Below, in pieces: positions 16,906 to 25,750 of a stretch of DNA of 64,000 nt. Below the pieces are notes generated by a model that worked only from the letters and a program-made list of their open reading frames with translations, was not told the origin of the DNA and did not search any database. Position 1 is the stretch's first letter; the number at the start of each line of letters is the position of its first letter. The stretch lies in contig NZ_QFRX01000001.1 of NCBI RefSeq assembly GCF_003143935.1, forward strand, positions 7,846,992-7,910,991, written 5' to 3'. The stretch is from Streptomyces sp. Act143. GTDB taxonomy: Bacteria; Actinomycetota; Actinomycetes; Streptomycetales; Streptomycetaceae. A program made the position numbers and the translations under genes.

Positions 16906-18329
16906 CCTCTTCGGTGTCCTCGGGGGACTTCGACTGGCAGGGCAAGCGCGTCACCGTCGCGGGCCTCGGCGTCTCCGGCATCCCGGCCGCCAAGGCGCTG
17001 CACGCGCGCGGGGCGCTCGTCACAGTCGTCAACGACGGCGACGACGCACGCGCGCGTGAGCAGGCCGCAGAGCTGGAGGCGCTGGGCATCACCGTGCGCC
17101 TCGGCGACGGCGCGTCCCTGCCGGAGGGCACCGAACTCATCGTCACGGCCCCCGGCTGGAAGCCCGACAAGCCGCTGTTCGAGGCGGCCCGCGCGGCCGG
17201 TGTGGAGATCTGGGGCGACGTCGAACTCGCCTGGCGGCTGCGCGGCCCCGAGGCGGCCCCCTGGCTCGCGATCACCGGCACCAACGGCAAGACCACGACC
17301 ACCCAGATGCTGGCGTCGATCCTGAAGGCCGCGGGCCTGCGCACGGCGGCCGTCGGCAACATCGGGATCTCGGTGCTGGACGCGGTGCTCGGCGAGGAGC
17401 AGTACGACGTCCTCGCCGTGGAGCTGTCGAGCTACCAGCTCCACTGGGCACCCTCCGTACGCGCCCACTCGGCGGCCGTCCTCAACCTGGCCCCGGACCA
17501 CCTCGACTGGCACGGCTCCATGGAGGCGTACGCGCGCGACAAGGGCCGCGTCTACGAGGGCAATCGCGTCGCCTGCGTCTACAACGTGGCCGACAAGGCC
17601 ACCGAGGACCTGGTGCGCGAGGCCGACGTCGAGGAGGGCTGCCGGGCCATCGGCTTCACGCTGGGCACACCCGGCCCGTCCCAACTCGGCGTCGTGGAGG
17701 GCATCCTGGTCGACCGCGCCTTCGTCGAGAACCGGCAGAAGAACGCGCAGGAGCTCGCCGAGGTCGCCGACGTCAACCCGCCCGCCCCGCACAACATCGC
17801 CAACGCCCTTGCGGCGGCGGCCCTCGCGCGCGCCTTCGGGGTGCCCGCCAAGGCCGTACGCGACGGTCTGCGGGCGTTCACCCCGGACGCGCACCGCATC
17901 GCGCACGTGGCGGACGTGGACGGCGTCGCGTACGTCGACGACTCCAAGGCCACCAACACCCACGCCGCGGAAGCCTCGTTGGCCGCGTACGAGTCCATCG
18001 TGTGGATCGCCGGCGGACTCGCCAAGGGCGCTGCCTTCGACGAGCTGGTCGCCAAGTCGGCAAAGCGACTTCGGGGCGCGGTGCTGATCGGCCAGGACCG
18101 TGAGCTGATCCGCGAAGCCCTCGCGCGACACGCCCCGGAAGTACCCGTCGTCGACCTCGACCGGACCGACACTGGGGCGATGCTCCAGGCGGTGACGGAG
18201 GCGAAGCGGCTGGCTCGGCCCGGCGACACGGTGCTGCTGGCCCCGGCCTGCGCGTCCATGGACATGTTCACCAACTACAACCAGCGCGGTGACGCGTTCG
18301 CGGAGGCGGTTCGCGAACTCGGCTCCTGA
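16887..18329 (+). CDS. murD: UDP-MurNAc-L-Ala:D-Glu ligase MurD
   Basis: This ligase of about 480 aa adds D-Glu to UDP-MurNAc-L-Ala. It has an N-terminal Rossmann-like domain (VAGLGVSGIPAAKAL), the ATP loop GTNGKTTTT, the HLDWHGSMEAYA segment, NIANALAAAALA and the C-terminal DDSKATNTHAA loop. The start is ATG 16887, giving a 19-bp overlap with mraY, or GTG 16902, giving a GTGA overlap; I favour the former from recalled family N-termini. Confidence 0.94.
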   Translation: MGSGKVTSSVSSGDFDWQGKRVTVAGLGVSGIPAAKALHARGALVTVVNDGDDARAREQAAELEALGITVRLGDGASLPEGTELIVTAPGWKPDKPLFEAARAAGVEIWGDVELAWRLRGPEAAPWLAITGTNGKTTTTQMLASILKAAGLRTAAVGNIGISVLDAVLGEEQYDVLAVELSSYQLHWAPSVRAHSAAVLNLAPDHLDWHGSMEAYARDKGRVYEGNRVACVYNVADKATEDLVREADVEEGCRAIGFTLGTPGPSQLGVVEGILVDRAFVENRQKNAQELAEVADVNPPAPHNIANALAAAALARAFGVPAKAVRDGLRAFTPDAHRIAHVADVDGVAYVDDSKATNTHAAEASLAAYESIVWIAGGLAKGAAFDELVAKSAKRLRGAVLIGQDRELIREALARHAPEVPVVDLDRTDTGAMLQAVTEAKRLARPGDTVLLAPACASMDMFTNYNQRGDAFAEAVRELGS

Positions 18330-18349
18330 CCGACGTAGCGGAGGCTCTG

Positions 18350-19714
18350 ATGCCCAGCAGCCGTACCGGCCGACCGCCCGTGCAGCGGACCGTCAGACGT
18401 CCCGCCGCTCCCCGGACCGTGCGCGACAATCCCGTACGACGGCTCCACACGCGCGCGAAAAAGGCCTGGGACCGGCCGCTGACCGCGTACTACCTGATCC
18501 TCGGCGGCAGTCTGCTGATCACCGTGCTGGGTCTGGTGATGGTCTACTCGGCCTCCCAGATCAAGGCGTTGCAGATGTCGCTGCCCGGCTCGTACTTCTT
18601 CCGCAAGCAGTTGCTGGCCGCGGCGATCGGCGCCGGGCTGCTGCTTCTGGCCTCCCGGATGCCGGTGAAGCTGCACCGGGCGCTGGCCTACCCGATCCTC
18701 GCGGGCGCGGTCTTCCTGATGGCCCTGGTGCAGGTGCCGGGGATAGGGATGGCGGTCAACGGCAACCAGAACTGGATCTCGCTCGGCGGCTCCTTCCAGA
18801 TCCAGCCCAGTGAGTTCGGCAAGCTCGCGCTCGTGCTGTGGGGCGCCGACCTGCTCGCGCGCAAGCAGGACAAGAAGCTGCTGAGCCAGTGGAAGCACAT
18901 GCTGGTGCCGCTCGTCCCGGTCGCGTTCATGCTGCTCGGGCTGATCATGCTCGGCGGCGACATGGGCACGGCGATCATCCTGACGGCGATCCTGTTCGGC
19001 CTGCTGTGGCTCGCGGGGGCGCCGACCCGGCTGTTCGTGGGGGTGCTGTCGATCGCCGGTCTGATCGGCCTGATCCTCATCAAGACCAGCCCCAACCGGA
19101 TGGCCCGGCTCGCCTGCATCGGCGCCACCGAGCCCCGGTCGGCGGGCGCCGACTGCTGGCAGGCCGTGCACGGCATCTACGCCCTCGCCTCCGGCGGAAT
19201 CTTCGGCTCCGGGCTCGGTGCGAGTGTGGAAAAATGGGGTCAACTCCCGGAAGCGCACACGGACTTCATCTTCGCCGTCACCGGTGAGGAACTGGGCCTG
19301 GCGGGGACGCTGTCGGTGCTCGCCCTGTTCGCGGCTCTAGGCTATGCGGGTATCCGCGTGGCCGGCCGCACGGAGGACCCCTTCGTCAGGTATGCCGCGG
19401 GAGGCGTGACCACCTGGGTCACGGCCCAGGCCGTGATCAACATCGGTGCGGTGCTCGGTCTGCTGCCGATCGCCGGTGTCCCCCTCCCGCTGTTCTCCTA
19501 CGGAGGATCCGCCCTGCTGCCGACCATGTTCGCGATCGGGCTGCTGATCGCCTTCGCTCGCGACGAGCCCGCTGCGCGGGCCGCGCTTGCGATGCGGCAA
19601 CCCCGCTTTGGTAGAAAGCGGGGTGCCGGGGGCTCCGCTCGGACCAGGGAGCCTCGGAGATGGAACACGATGCGACGGCGTGCCTCGGCGGCACGTACGT
19701 CCGGAGAGCGGTGA
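18350..19714 (+). CDS. ftsW: SEDS peptidoglycan polymerase FtsW
   Basis: This 454-aa polytopic protein of about ten TM helices polymerises lipid II at the septum with FtsI. SEDS landmarks are NGNQNWISLG, IQPSEFGKLALVLW, GGDMGTAIIL, the large loop ending in EAHTDFIFAVTGEELG, and PLPLFSYGGSALL. Both ends are Arg-rich and cytoplasmic, and the C-terminal tail after residue 410 is probably disordered. The ribosome site is GGAG before ATG 18350. A perfect 10-bp hairpin lies inside the 3' coding region at 19600-19624. Confidence 0.94.
   Translation: MPSSRTGRPPVQRTVRRPAAPRTVRDNPVRRLHTRAKKAWDRPLTAYYLILGGSLLITVLGLVMVYSASQIKALQMSLPGSYFFRKQLLAAAIGAGLLLLASRMPVKLHRALAYPILAGAVFLMALVQVPGIGMAVNGNQNWISLGGSFQIQPSEFGKLALVLWGADLLARKQDKKLLSQWKHMLVPLVPVAFMLLGLIMLGGDMGTAIILTAILFGLLWLAGAPTRLFVGVLSIAGLIGLILIKTSPNRMARLACIGATEPRSAGADCWQAVHGIYALASGGIFGSGLGASVEKWGQLPEAHTDFIFAVTGEELGLAGTLSVLALFAALGYAGIRVAGRTEDPFVRYAAGGVTTWVTAQAVINIGAVLGLLPIAGVPLPLFSYGGSALLPTMFAIGLLIAFARDEPAARAALAMRQPRFGRKRGAGGSARTREPRRWNTMRRRASAARTSGER
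19600..19624 (+). other. Hairpin inside the 3' end of ftsW
   Basis: CCCCGCTTT and AAAGCGGGG, plus an outer A-T pair, form a 10-bp perfect stem with a GGTAG loop. It lies within codons for the basic FtsW tail, about 100 bp before murG. It could attenuate or stabilise the message. Confidence 0.5.
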
Positions 19715-19720
19715 ATTTCG

Positions 19721-20818
19721 GTGCATGTCGTACTCGCCGGTGGGGGGACCGCCGGCCACATCGAGCCCGCGCTCGCCCTCGCGGACGCCCTGCGCAGGCA
19801 GGACCCGACCGTGGGGATCACGGCGCTGGGCACGGAGCGCGGCCTTGAGACCCGCCTCGTCCCCGAGCGCGGCTACGAACTCGCGCTGATCCCCGCCGTA
19901 CCGCTGCCACGCAAGCCCACCCCCGAGCTGATCACCGTCCCGGGCCGGCTGCGCGGCACGATCAAGGCCGCCGAGCAGGTCCTGGAGCGCACCAAGGCGG
20001 ACGCCGTCGTCGGCTTCGGCGGTTACGTGGCGCTGCCCGGCTACCTCGCCGCCAAACGCCTGGGCGTGCCGATCGTGATCCACGAGGCCAACGCCCGCCC
20101 CGGCCTGGCCAACAAGATCGGCTCGCGGTACGCCGCCCAGGTCGCCGTCTCCACCCCGGACAGCAAGCTGCGCGGCGCCCGCTACATCGGCATCCCGCTG
20201 CGCCGCACCATCGCCACCCTGGACCGGGCCGCCGTCCGCCCCGAGGCCCGCGCGGCGTTCGGCCTCGACCCGAACCTGCCGACCCTCCTGGTCTCCGGCG
20301 GCTCCCAGGGCGCCCGCCGCCTCAACGAGGTCGTCCAGCAGGTCGCCCCCTGGCTCCAGCAGGCCGGCATCCAGATCCTGCACGCGGTCGGCCCGAAGAA
20401 CGAACTGCCGCAGGTGCACCATATGCCGGGGATGCCGCCGTACATCCCGGTACCGTACGTGGACCGGATGGACCTCGCGTACGCCGCGGCCGACATGATG
20501 CTTTGCCGCGCGGGTGCGATGACCGTCGCCGAGCTCTCCGCCGTCGGACTCCCGGCCGCCTACGTCCCGCTGCCCATCGGCAACGGCGAACAGCGGCTCA
20601 ACGCCCAGCCGGTGGTCAAGGCGGGCGGCGGCCTGCTGGTCGACGACGCGGAGCTCACCCCGGAGTGGGTCCAGCAGAACGTCCTGCCCGTGCTCGCCGA
20701 TCCGCACCGGCTGTACCAGATGTCCCGCGCCGCCGCCGAGTTCGGCCGCCGGGACGCCGACGACCTGCTCGTCGGCATGGTGTACGAGGCGATCGCCGCC
20801 AACCGTGCACGTCACTAG
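19721..20818 (+). CDS. murG: Lipid II synthase (GlcNAc transferase) MurG
   Basis: This 365-aa GT28 glycosyltransferase adds GlcNAc to lipid I at the inner membrane face. Visible motifs are GGGTAGHIEPALALA at residues 7-21, FGGYVALPG, IHEANARPGLANK, SGGSQGARRLNE and RAGAMTVAELSA with the nucleotide-sugar-binding Glu. The GTG start is 6 bp after the ftsW stop, with GGAGAG upstream. Confidence 0.96.
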   Translation: MHVVLAGGGTAGHIEPALALADALRRQDPTVGITALGTERGLETRLVPERGYELALIPAVPLPRKPTPELITVPGRLRGTIKAAEQVLERTKADAVVGFGGYVALPGYLAAKRLGVPIVIHEANARPGLANKIGSRYAAQVAVSTPDSKLRGARYIGIPLRRTIATLDRAAVRPEARAAFGLDPNLPTLLVSGGSQGARRLNEVVQQVAPWLQQAGIQILHAVGPKNELPQVHHMPGMPPYIPVPYVDRMDLAYAAADMMLCRAGAMTVAELSAVGLPAAYVPLPIGNGEQRLNAQPVVKAGGGLLVDDAELTPEWVQQNVLPVLADPHRLYQMSRAAAEFGRRDADDLLVGMVYEAIAANRARH

Positions 20819-20844
20819 GAACGTATGACCGAAGGGCAGGGAGC

Positions 20845-21642
20845 GTGGCCGGACCGACCACCGCCGAACGCGGCGAGCGCCAGCAGGAGTCGTCGTCCGC
20901 TCCGCCCCCTGCCCGACGGTTGAGGCTGCCCCGGCCTCGTACGATCATCATCCTGGCCGTCGCCCTGGTCCTCCTCGGCGCCGGTTCCGTCTGGGCCCTC
21001 TACGGCTCCCAATGGCTGCGCGTGGAGCGGGTGTCGGTCTCCGGCACCGGCGTCCTGACGCCCGCACAGGTGCGCGAGGCCGCGGATGTGCCCCTCGGGT
21101 CGCCGCTGATTTCGGTCGACACCGATGCGATCGAGGCACGCTTGCTCCGGAAATTGCCCCGAATTGACTCGGTTGACGTGACTCGCTCCTGGCCCCACGG
21201 AATCGGGCTGAAAGTGGTCGAGCGCACTCCGGTCCTGATTGTCGAAAAGGGCGGAAAGTTTGTCGAAGTGGACGACGACGGCGTCCGTTTTGCCACGGTT
21301 TCTCGGGCCCCGAAAGGCGTCCCCGCACTCGAATTGACGGTCTCCGAGTCCGGCTCCGCCGCCGCGAGCCTGCGCCGCTTCGGCGAGGACCGGCTGGTGC
21401 GGGAGGCGGTACGCGTGGCCGGTGACATTCCGGCCGCCGTCGCGAAGACGGCACGGACCGTCAAGGTGCGTTCGTACGACGACATCTCGCTGGAGTTGAG
21501 CGGCGGCCGGACGGTCGAGTGGGGGAGCAGCGAGAAGGGTGCCGCAAAAGCCCGTACGCTCACCGGCCTGCTGAAAGCGGCGGCCGGTGCGCGGCACTTC
21601 GACGTCTCGGTTCCCACCGCCCCTGCGTCATCGGGGAGTTGA
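20845..21642 (+). CDS. ftsQ: Cell division protein FtsQ/DivIB
   Basis: This 265-aa bitopic protein has a short cytoplasmic N-terminus and a TM helix at about 34-52 (TIIILAVALVLLGAGSVWAL). A POTRA domain follows (VERVSVSGTGVLTPAQVREAA), then the FtsQ/DivIB domain with RSWPHGIGLKVVERTP. GTG 20845 has AGGGAG four bases upstream. The codons around 21130-21310 use unusually many A/T third positions (ATT, GAA, AAA, TTT) compared with neighbouring genes, although the protein stays conserved there. Confidence 0.93.
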   Translation: MAGPTTAERGERQQESSSAPPPARRLRLPRPRTIIILAVALVLLGAGSVWALYGSQWLRVERVSVSGTGVLTPAQVREAADVPLGSPLISVDTDAIEARLLRKLPRIDSVDVTRSWPHGIGLKVVERTPVLIVEKGGKFVEVDDDGVRFATVSRAPKGVPALELTVSESGSAAASLRRFGEDRLVREAVRVAGDIPAAVAKTARTVKVRSYDDISLELSGGRTVEWGSSEKGAAKARTLTGLLKAAAGARHFDVSVPTAPASSGS

Positions 21643-21732
21643 CGCACATCCGCGCAGGCCACCACCCTGGTTGGGCAGCGACATGGCTGATCACATAGGG
21701 TGAAAAGAAAAACGGGAGGTTCGGCGTGTTCG

Positions 21733-21762
21733 TTGAACGTGCGCCACTTGTCGACTTAGTGT
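21733..21762 (+). promoter_or_regulatory. ftsZ promoter candidate
   Basis: TTGAAC (21733-21738), an 18-bp spacer and TAGTGT (21757-21762) lie in the 277-bp ftsQ-ftsZ gap. S. coelicolor ftsZ is known to have several promoters in this gap, one of them sporulation-specific. A weaker pair, TTGGGC and TAGGGT, is visible around 21672-21703. Confidence 0.6.
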
Positions 21763-21787
21763 CCTGTTCAGAAGACTCCAGGGAACA

Positions 21788-21823
21788 GACACACTGGTAA
21801 CCCTAAACTTCAACGTTAGGGTT
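21788..21823 (+). promoter_or_regulatory. WhiA-type GACAC site and inverted repeat before ftsZ
   Basis: GACAC (21788-21792) equals the core bound by the sporulation regulator WhiA, which is known to activate ftsZ in Streptomyces. Just downstream, AACCCTAA (21799-21806) and TTAGGGTT (21816-21823) form a perfect 8-bp inverted repeat with a 9-bp spacer. The region also carries TAAACT and TTAGGG hexamers that could serve as -10 elements. Confidence 0.45.
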
Positions 21824-21919
21824 CGGGTCGGCACTATGGACCGTCCCATTCGGCATCCGTCGTCAGCTCGCATGACCCGCGAGACGACGACACGTAACTC
21901 GAGGCGAGAGGCCTTCGAC

Positions 21920-23119
21920 GTGGCAGCACCGCAGAACTACCTCGCAGTCATCAAAGTCATCGGTGTCGGCGGCGGTGGTGTCAATGCCATCAACCGGATG
22001 ATCGAGGTCGGTCTCAAGGGTGTCGAGTTCATCGCCATCAACACCGACGCGCAGGCGCTGTTGATGAGCGACGCCGACGTCAAGCTCGACGTCGGCCGTG
22101 AACTCACCCGCGGACTCGGCGCCGGCGCCAACCCGGCTGTCGGCCGCAAGGCCGCCGAGGACCACCGCGAGGAGATCGAGGAGGTCCTCAAGGGGGCCGA
22201 CATGGTCTTCGTGACGGCCGGTGAAGGCGGCGGCACCGGCACCGGCGGCGCACCCGTCGTGGCCAACATCGCCCGCTCTCTCGGCGCCCTGACCATCGGC
22301 GTGGTCACCCGCCCGTTCACCTTCGAGGGCCGGCGCCGCGCCAACCAGGCCGAGGACGGCATCGCGGAACTCCGCGAAGAGGTCGACACCCTCATCGTCA
22401 TCCCCAACGACCGGCTGCTGTCCATCTCGGACCGCCAGGTCTCGGTGCTCGACGCCTTCAAGTCGGCCGACCAGGTCCTGCTCTCCGGTGTCCAGGGCAT
22501 CACCGACCTCATCACCACGCCCGGCCTGATCAACCTCGACTTCGCCGACGTCAAGTCGGTCATGTCCGAGGCCGGTTCGGCCCTCATGGGCATCGGCTCG
22601 GCCCGCGGCGACGACCGCGCGGTGGCCGCCGCCGAGATGGCGATCTCCTCGCCGCTGCTGGAGGCGTCCATCGACGGCGCCCGCGGTGTGCTGCTCTCCA
22701 TCTCCGGCGGTTCCGACCTCGGTCTGTTCGAGATCAACGAGGCCGCCCAGCTGGTCTCCGAGGCCGCCCACCCCGAGGCCAACATCATCTTCGGCGCGGT
22801 CATCGATGACGCCCTCGGCGACGAGGTGCGCGTCACGGTGATCGCCGCCGGCTTCGACGGCGGCCAGCCGCCGGCCCGCCGGGACAACGTCCTCGGCTCG
22901 GCCTCGTCGTCCACGGCCCGCCGCGAGGAGCCCGCTCCGGCACGGCAGACCGAGTCCCGCCCGACCTTCGGCTCGCTCGGCAGCGTCACGCCGAAGGAGG
23001 AGCCGGAGCCCGCGCCCGAGCCGGTCGCCGACCTCCCGGTCGCCCCGCCGGTGCCGCCGTCGCGGACCTACTCGGACAGTGCGGCCGAGGAACTGGACGT
23101 GCCGGACTTCCTGAAGTGA
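21920..23119 (+). CDS. ftsZ: Cell division GTPase FtsZ
   Basis: This 399-aa tubulin homologue forms the Z-ring and, in Streptomyces, the sporulation septum ladders. It has the tubulin signature GGGTGTG (103-109), NTDAQAL, the T7 loop NLDFADVKSVM with the catalytic Asp, a disordered Pro/Glu linker after about 315 and the C-terminal peptide DVPDFLK that binds SepF and other partners. GTG 21920 with GAGAGG upstream gives the standard length. An upstream in-frame ATG at 21836 would add 28 unconserved residues. Confidence 0.97.
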   Translation: MAAPQNYLAVIKVIGVGGGGVNAINRMIEVGLKGVEFIAINTDAQALLMSDADVKLDVGRELTRGLGAGANPAVGRKAAEDHREEIEEVLKGADMVFVTAGEGGGTGTGGAPVVANIARSLGALTIGVVTRPFTFEGRRRANQAEDGIAELREEVDTLIVIPNDRLLSISDRQVSVLDAFKSADQVLLSGVQGITDLITTPGLINLDFADVKSVMSEAGSALMGIGSARGDDRAVAAAEMAISSPLLEASIDGARGVLLSISGGSDLGLFEINEAAQLVSEAAHPEANIIFGAVIDDALGDEVRVTVIAAGFDGGQPPARRDNVLGSASSSTARREEPAPARQTESRPTFGSLGSVTPKEEPEPAPEPVADLPVAPPVPPSRTYSDSAAEELDVPDFLK

Positions 23120-23844
23120 TAGGACAGCGCGACACCGTGAGCGGCGCGCACTTCGCCTTCACCGACCGGTGGGGCGGGGTGAGCGCCGTTCCGTACGAGG
23201 AGCTGAACCTCGGCGGGGCGGTCGGCGACGACGCCGACGCCGTCCGCGCCAATCGTGAACTGGCCGCCAAGTCGCTGGGGATCGACCCGGCGCGGGTGGT
23301 CTGGATGAACCAGGTGCACGGGGCCGACGTCCAGGTGGTCTCCTCGCCGTGGGGGGACCGGCCGGTGCCGGAGGTCGACGCGGTGGTCACCGCCGAGCGC
23401 GGTCTCGCCCTCGCCGTCCTCACCGCCGACTGCACGCCCGTCCTGCTCGCCGACCCGGTCGCCGGTGTCGTGGCCGCGGCCCACGCGGGCCGGCCCGGAA
23501 TGATCGCGGGGGTCGTCCCCGCCGCCGTACGGGCCATGACCGGACTCGGCGCCGATCCCGCCCGGATCGTCGCCCGCACCGGACCCGCCGTCTGCGGCCG
23601 GTGCTACGAAGTGCCGGAGGAGATGCGCGCCGACGTCGCCGCCGTCGAACCGGCGGCGTACGCCGAGACGAGTTGGGGCACTCCCGCCGTCGACGTGACC
23701 GCCGGAGTGCACGCGCAGCTCGACCGGCTCGGGGTGCGCGACCGGGAGCAGTCGCCGGTGTGCACGCTGGAGTCGGGCGACCACTTCTCGTACCGCCGCG
23801 AGCGCACCACGGGGCGACTCGCGGGATATGTCTGGCTGGACTGA
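23116..23844 (+). CDS. pgeF: Laccase-domain protein, PgeF/YlmD family
   Basis: This 242-aa protein is of the DUF152/YfiH family. The metal-binding Cys and His residues appear in MNQVHGADV, TADCTPVLLAD and AAAHAGRPGM. Some family members oxidise polyphenols or act on purine nucleosides, and PgeF corrects misincorporated Ser in peptidoglycan; which activity applies here is open. The GTG overlaps the ftsZ stop (GTGA), so it should be coupled to ftsZ. An alternative GTG is at 23137. Confidence 0.88.
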   Translation: MIGQRDTVSGAHFAFTDRWGGVSAVPYEELNLGGAVGDDADAVRANRELAAKSLGIDPARVVWMNQVHGADVQVVSSPWGDRPVPEVDAVVTAERGLALAVLTADCTPVLLADPVAGVVAAAHAGRPGMIAGVVPAAVRAMTGLGADPARIVARTGPAVCGRCYEVPEEMRADVAAVEPAAYAETSWGTPAVDVTAGVHAQLDRLGVRDREQSPVCTLESGDHFSYRRERTTGRLAGYVWLD

Positions 23845-23850
23845 GAGAGC

Positions 23851-24570
23851 ATGACGGACCGTAAGGGCGAACTCGCCGCAAATCTGGCGAAGGTGGAGGA
23901 GCGCATCGCCGCCGCGTGCGTGGCCGCGGGGCGCAAGCGTGAAGAGGTGACCCTGATCGTGGTCACCAAGACGTATCCCGCGAGCGATGTGCGGATCCTG
24001 TCGGAGCTCGGTGTCCGTGACGTCGCCGAGAACAAGGACCAGGACGCGGCCCCCAAGGCGGCCGAATGTGCTGATCTGCCCCTTACTTGGCACTTTGTTG
24101 GCCAATTGCAGACCAATAAAGTGCGATCCGTGGTCGGTTACGCGGATCTCGTGCAGTCCGTCGATCGTTCGAAGCTGGTGACGGCCCTCTCCAAGGAGGC
24201 CGTCCGGGCCGGGCGCGAGGTCGGGTGTCTGATCCAGGTCGCGCTCGACGCGGGTGAGAGCGCGCGCGGGGAGCGGGGTGGCGTGGCGCCGGGCGGAATC
24301 GAAGAGTTGGCCGACCTCGTCGCGCAGGCTCCGGGGCTGCGGCTCGACGGGTTGATGACCGTCGCGCCGCTCACCGGGGAGTACGCGGGACGCGAACTGG
24401 CGGCGTTCGAGCGGTTGATGGATTTGTCGACCGACCTGCGCCGAGCTCATCCGGCTGCGAACATGGTCTCGGCAGGGATGAGTGCGGATCTCGAACAGGC
24501 CGTGGCCGCCGGAGCGACACATGTACGCGTCGGTACCGCGGTACTCGGAGTCCGCGCGAGGCTCGGGTAA
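23851..24570 (+). CDS. PLP homeostasis protein YggS/PLPBP
   Basis: This 239-aa single-domain TIM-barrel protein binds PLP. The Schiff-base Lys is in LIVVTKTYP (about residue 36), and the phosphate-binding region ends in MSADLEQAVAAGATHVRVGTA. The segment DVAENKDQD corresponds to the family GENRVQE motif, here altered. It controls PLP supply and amino-acid balance rather than catalysing a known reaction. It lies 6 bp after the laccase-domain gene in the usual actinobacterial order. Confidence 0.92.
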   Translation: MTDRKGELAANLAKVEERIAAACVAAGRKREEVTLIVVTKTYPASDVRILSELGVRDVAENKDQDAAPKAAECADLPLTWHFVGQLQTNKVRSVVGYADLVQSVDRSKLVTALSKEAVRAGREVGCLIQVALDAGESARGERGGVAPGGIEELADLVAQAPGLRLDGLMTVAPLTGEYAGRELAAFERLMDLSTDLRRAHPAANMVSAGMSADLEQAVAAGATHVRVGTAVLGVRARLG

Positions 24571-24699
24571 CGTCGCCAGGAAGTCGGACCACAGCAGAAA
24601 ATATGGTCATTGCCGCCGAAAGGCGGGCGTAACGACCTCGTGGATCGCAGGCACTTGGCAGTCGTCAGCAGATCCACCACAGAGCGGAGGACTCAGAGC

Positions 24700-25341
24700 A
24701 TGGCCGGCGCGATGCGCAAGATGGCGGTCTACCTCGGCCTCGTGGAGGACGATGGGTACGACGGCCGCGGTTTCGACCCCGACGACGACTTCGAACCCGA
24801 ACTGGACCCGGAGCCCGAGCGGGACCACCGGCGGCACGAACCGGTGCACCAGTCTCATGGTGCACATCAGTCCCAAAGGGACGAAGAGGTGCGAATCGTG
24901 CAGCCGTCCACCCCGCGTGAACCGGTCGCCCGTTCCGCTTCGCTAGCCGCGGAATCCGGACGTCCGGCGCGGATCGCGCCCGTGGCGTCCATCACACAAG
25001 AACGCCAGAGCCTGGAGAAGAACGCACCGGTGATCATGCCCAAGGTCGTGTCGGAACGAGAGCCTTACCGGATCACCACACTTCACCCGCGGACCTACAA
25101 CGAGGCCCGTACCATCGGGGAACACTTCCGCGAGGGCACCCCTGTGATCATGAATCTCACTGAGATGGATGACACAGACGCCAAGCGACTTGTCGACTTT
25201 GCGGCCGGTTTGGTGTTTGGTCTTCACGGCAGCATCGAGCGGGTGACGCAGAAGGTGTTCCTGTTGTCGCCTGCTAACGTCGATGTCACGGCGGAGGACA
25301 AGGCCCGTATCGCAGAGGGCGGGTTCTTCAACCAGAGCTGA
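24700..25341 (+). CDS. sepF: Z-ring membrane anchor SepF
   Basis: This 213-aa protein has an N-terminal amphipathic membrane-targeting helix (AMRKMAVYLGLVEDD) and an acidic disordered linker (25-85). The DUF552 core follows, from about residue 115 (YRITTLHPRTYNEART) to the C-terminus, with FAAGLVFGLHGSIERV. It tethers FtsZ to the membrane and replaces FtsA in actinobacteria. ATG 24700 is preceded by GGAGG at 24686-24690; ATG 24712 is an alternative. Confidence 0.95.
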   Translation: MAGAMRKMAVYLGLVEDDGYDGRGFDPDDDFEPELDPEPERDHRRHEPVHQSHGAHQSQRDEEVRIVQPSTPREPVARSASLAAESGRPARIAPVASITQERQSLEKNAPVIMPKVVSEREPYRITTLHPRTYNEARTIGEHFREGTPVIMNLTEMDDTDAKRLVDFAAGLVFGLHGSIERVTQKVFLLSPANVDVTAEDKARIAEGGFFNQS

Positions 25342-25413
25342 GACGCAAGGCCGGAAACAGCAGTACAAGCAGTACCCGCAGCACGGAAAACAGGGGAGAG
25401 GGAAGCACAGGTC

Positions 25414-25698
25414 ATGAGCGTGGTTCTGGATGTCGTCTACATCGCGCTGATGTGCTTCCTGATCGTGCTCATCTTCCGGTTGGTCATGGACTACGTCTTC
25501 CAGTTCGCCCGCTCATGGCAACCTGGCAAGGCGATGGTGGTCGTTCTGGAGGCCACCTACACTGTCACCGATCCACCGCTCAAGCTTCTGCGGCGGTTCA
25601 TTCCGCCGCTGCGTCTCGGGGGCGTGGCGCTCGACCTGTCCTTCTTCGTACTGATGATCATCGTCTACATCCTGATCTCGATCGTGAGCCGGCTGTGA
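25414..25698 (+). CDS. YggT family small membrane protein
   Basis: This 94-aa protein has two hydrophobic segments (about 6-28 and 70-92) and the YggT-type TDPPLKLLRRFIPPLRLGG loop between them. It sits between sepF and divIVA, a position conserved in Gram-positives. Its role is unknown but plausibly linked to envelope growth or division. ATG 25414 has AGAGGGAA about 12 bases upstream. Confidence 0.9.
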   Translation: MSVVLDVVYIALMCFLIVLIFRLVMDYVFQFARSWQPGKAMVVVLEATYTVTDPPLKLLRRFIPPLRLGGVALDLSFFVLMIIVYILISIVSRL

Positions 25699-25750
25699 GC
25701 GATGTGAACTACCGTCTTGCCGATGCCGACGACTACGTTGAGGTGAAGAG

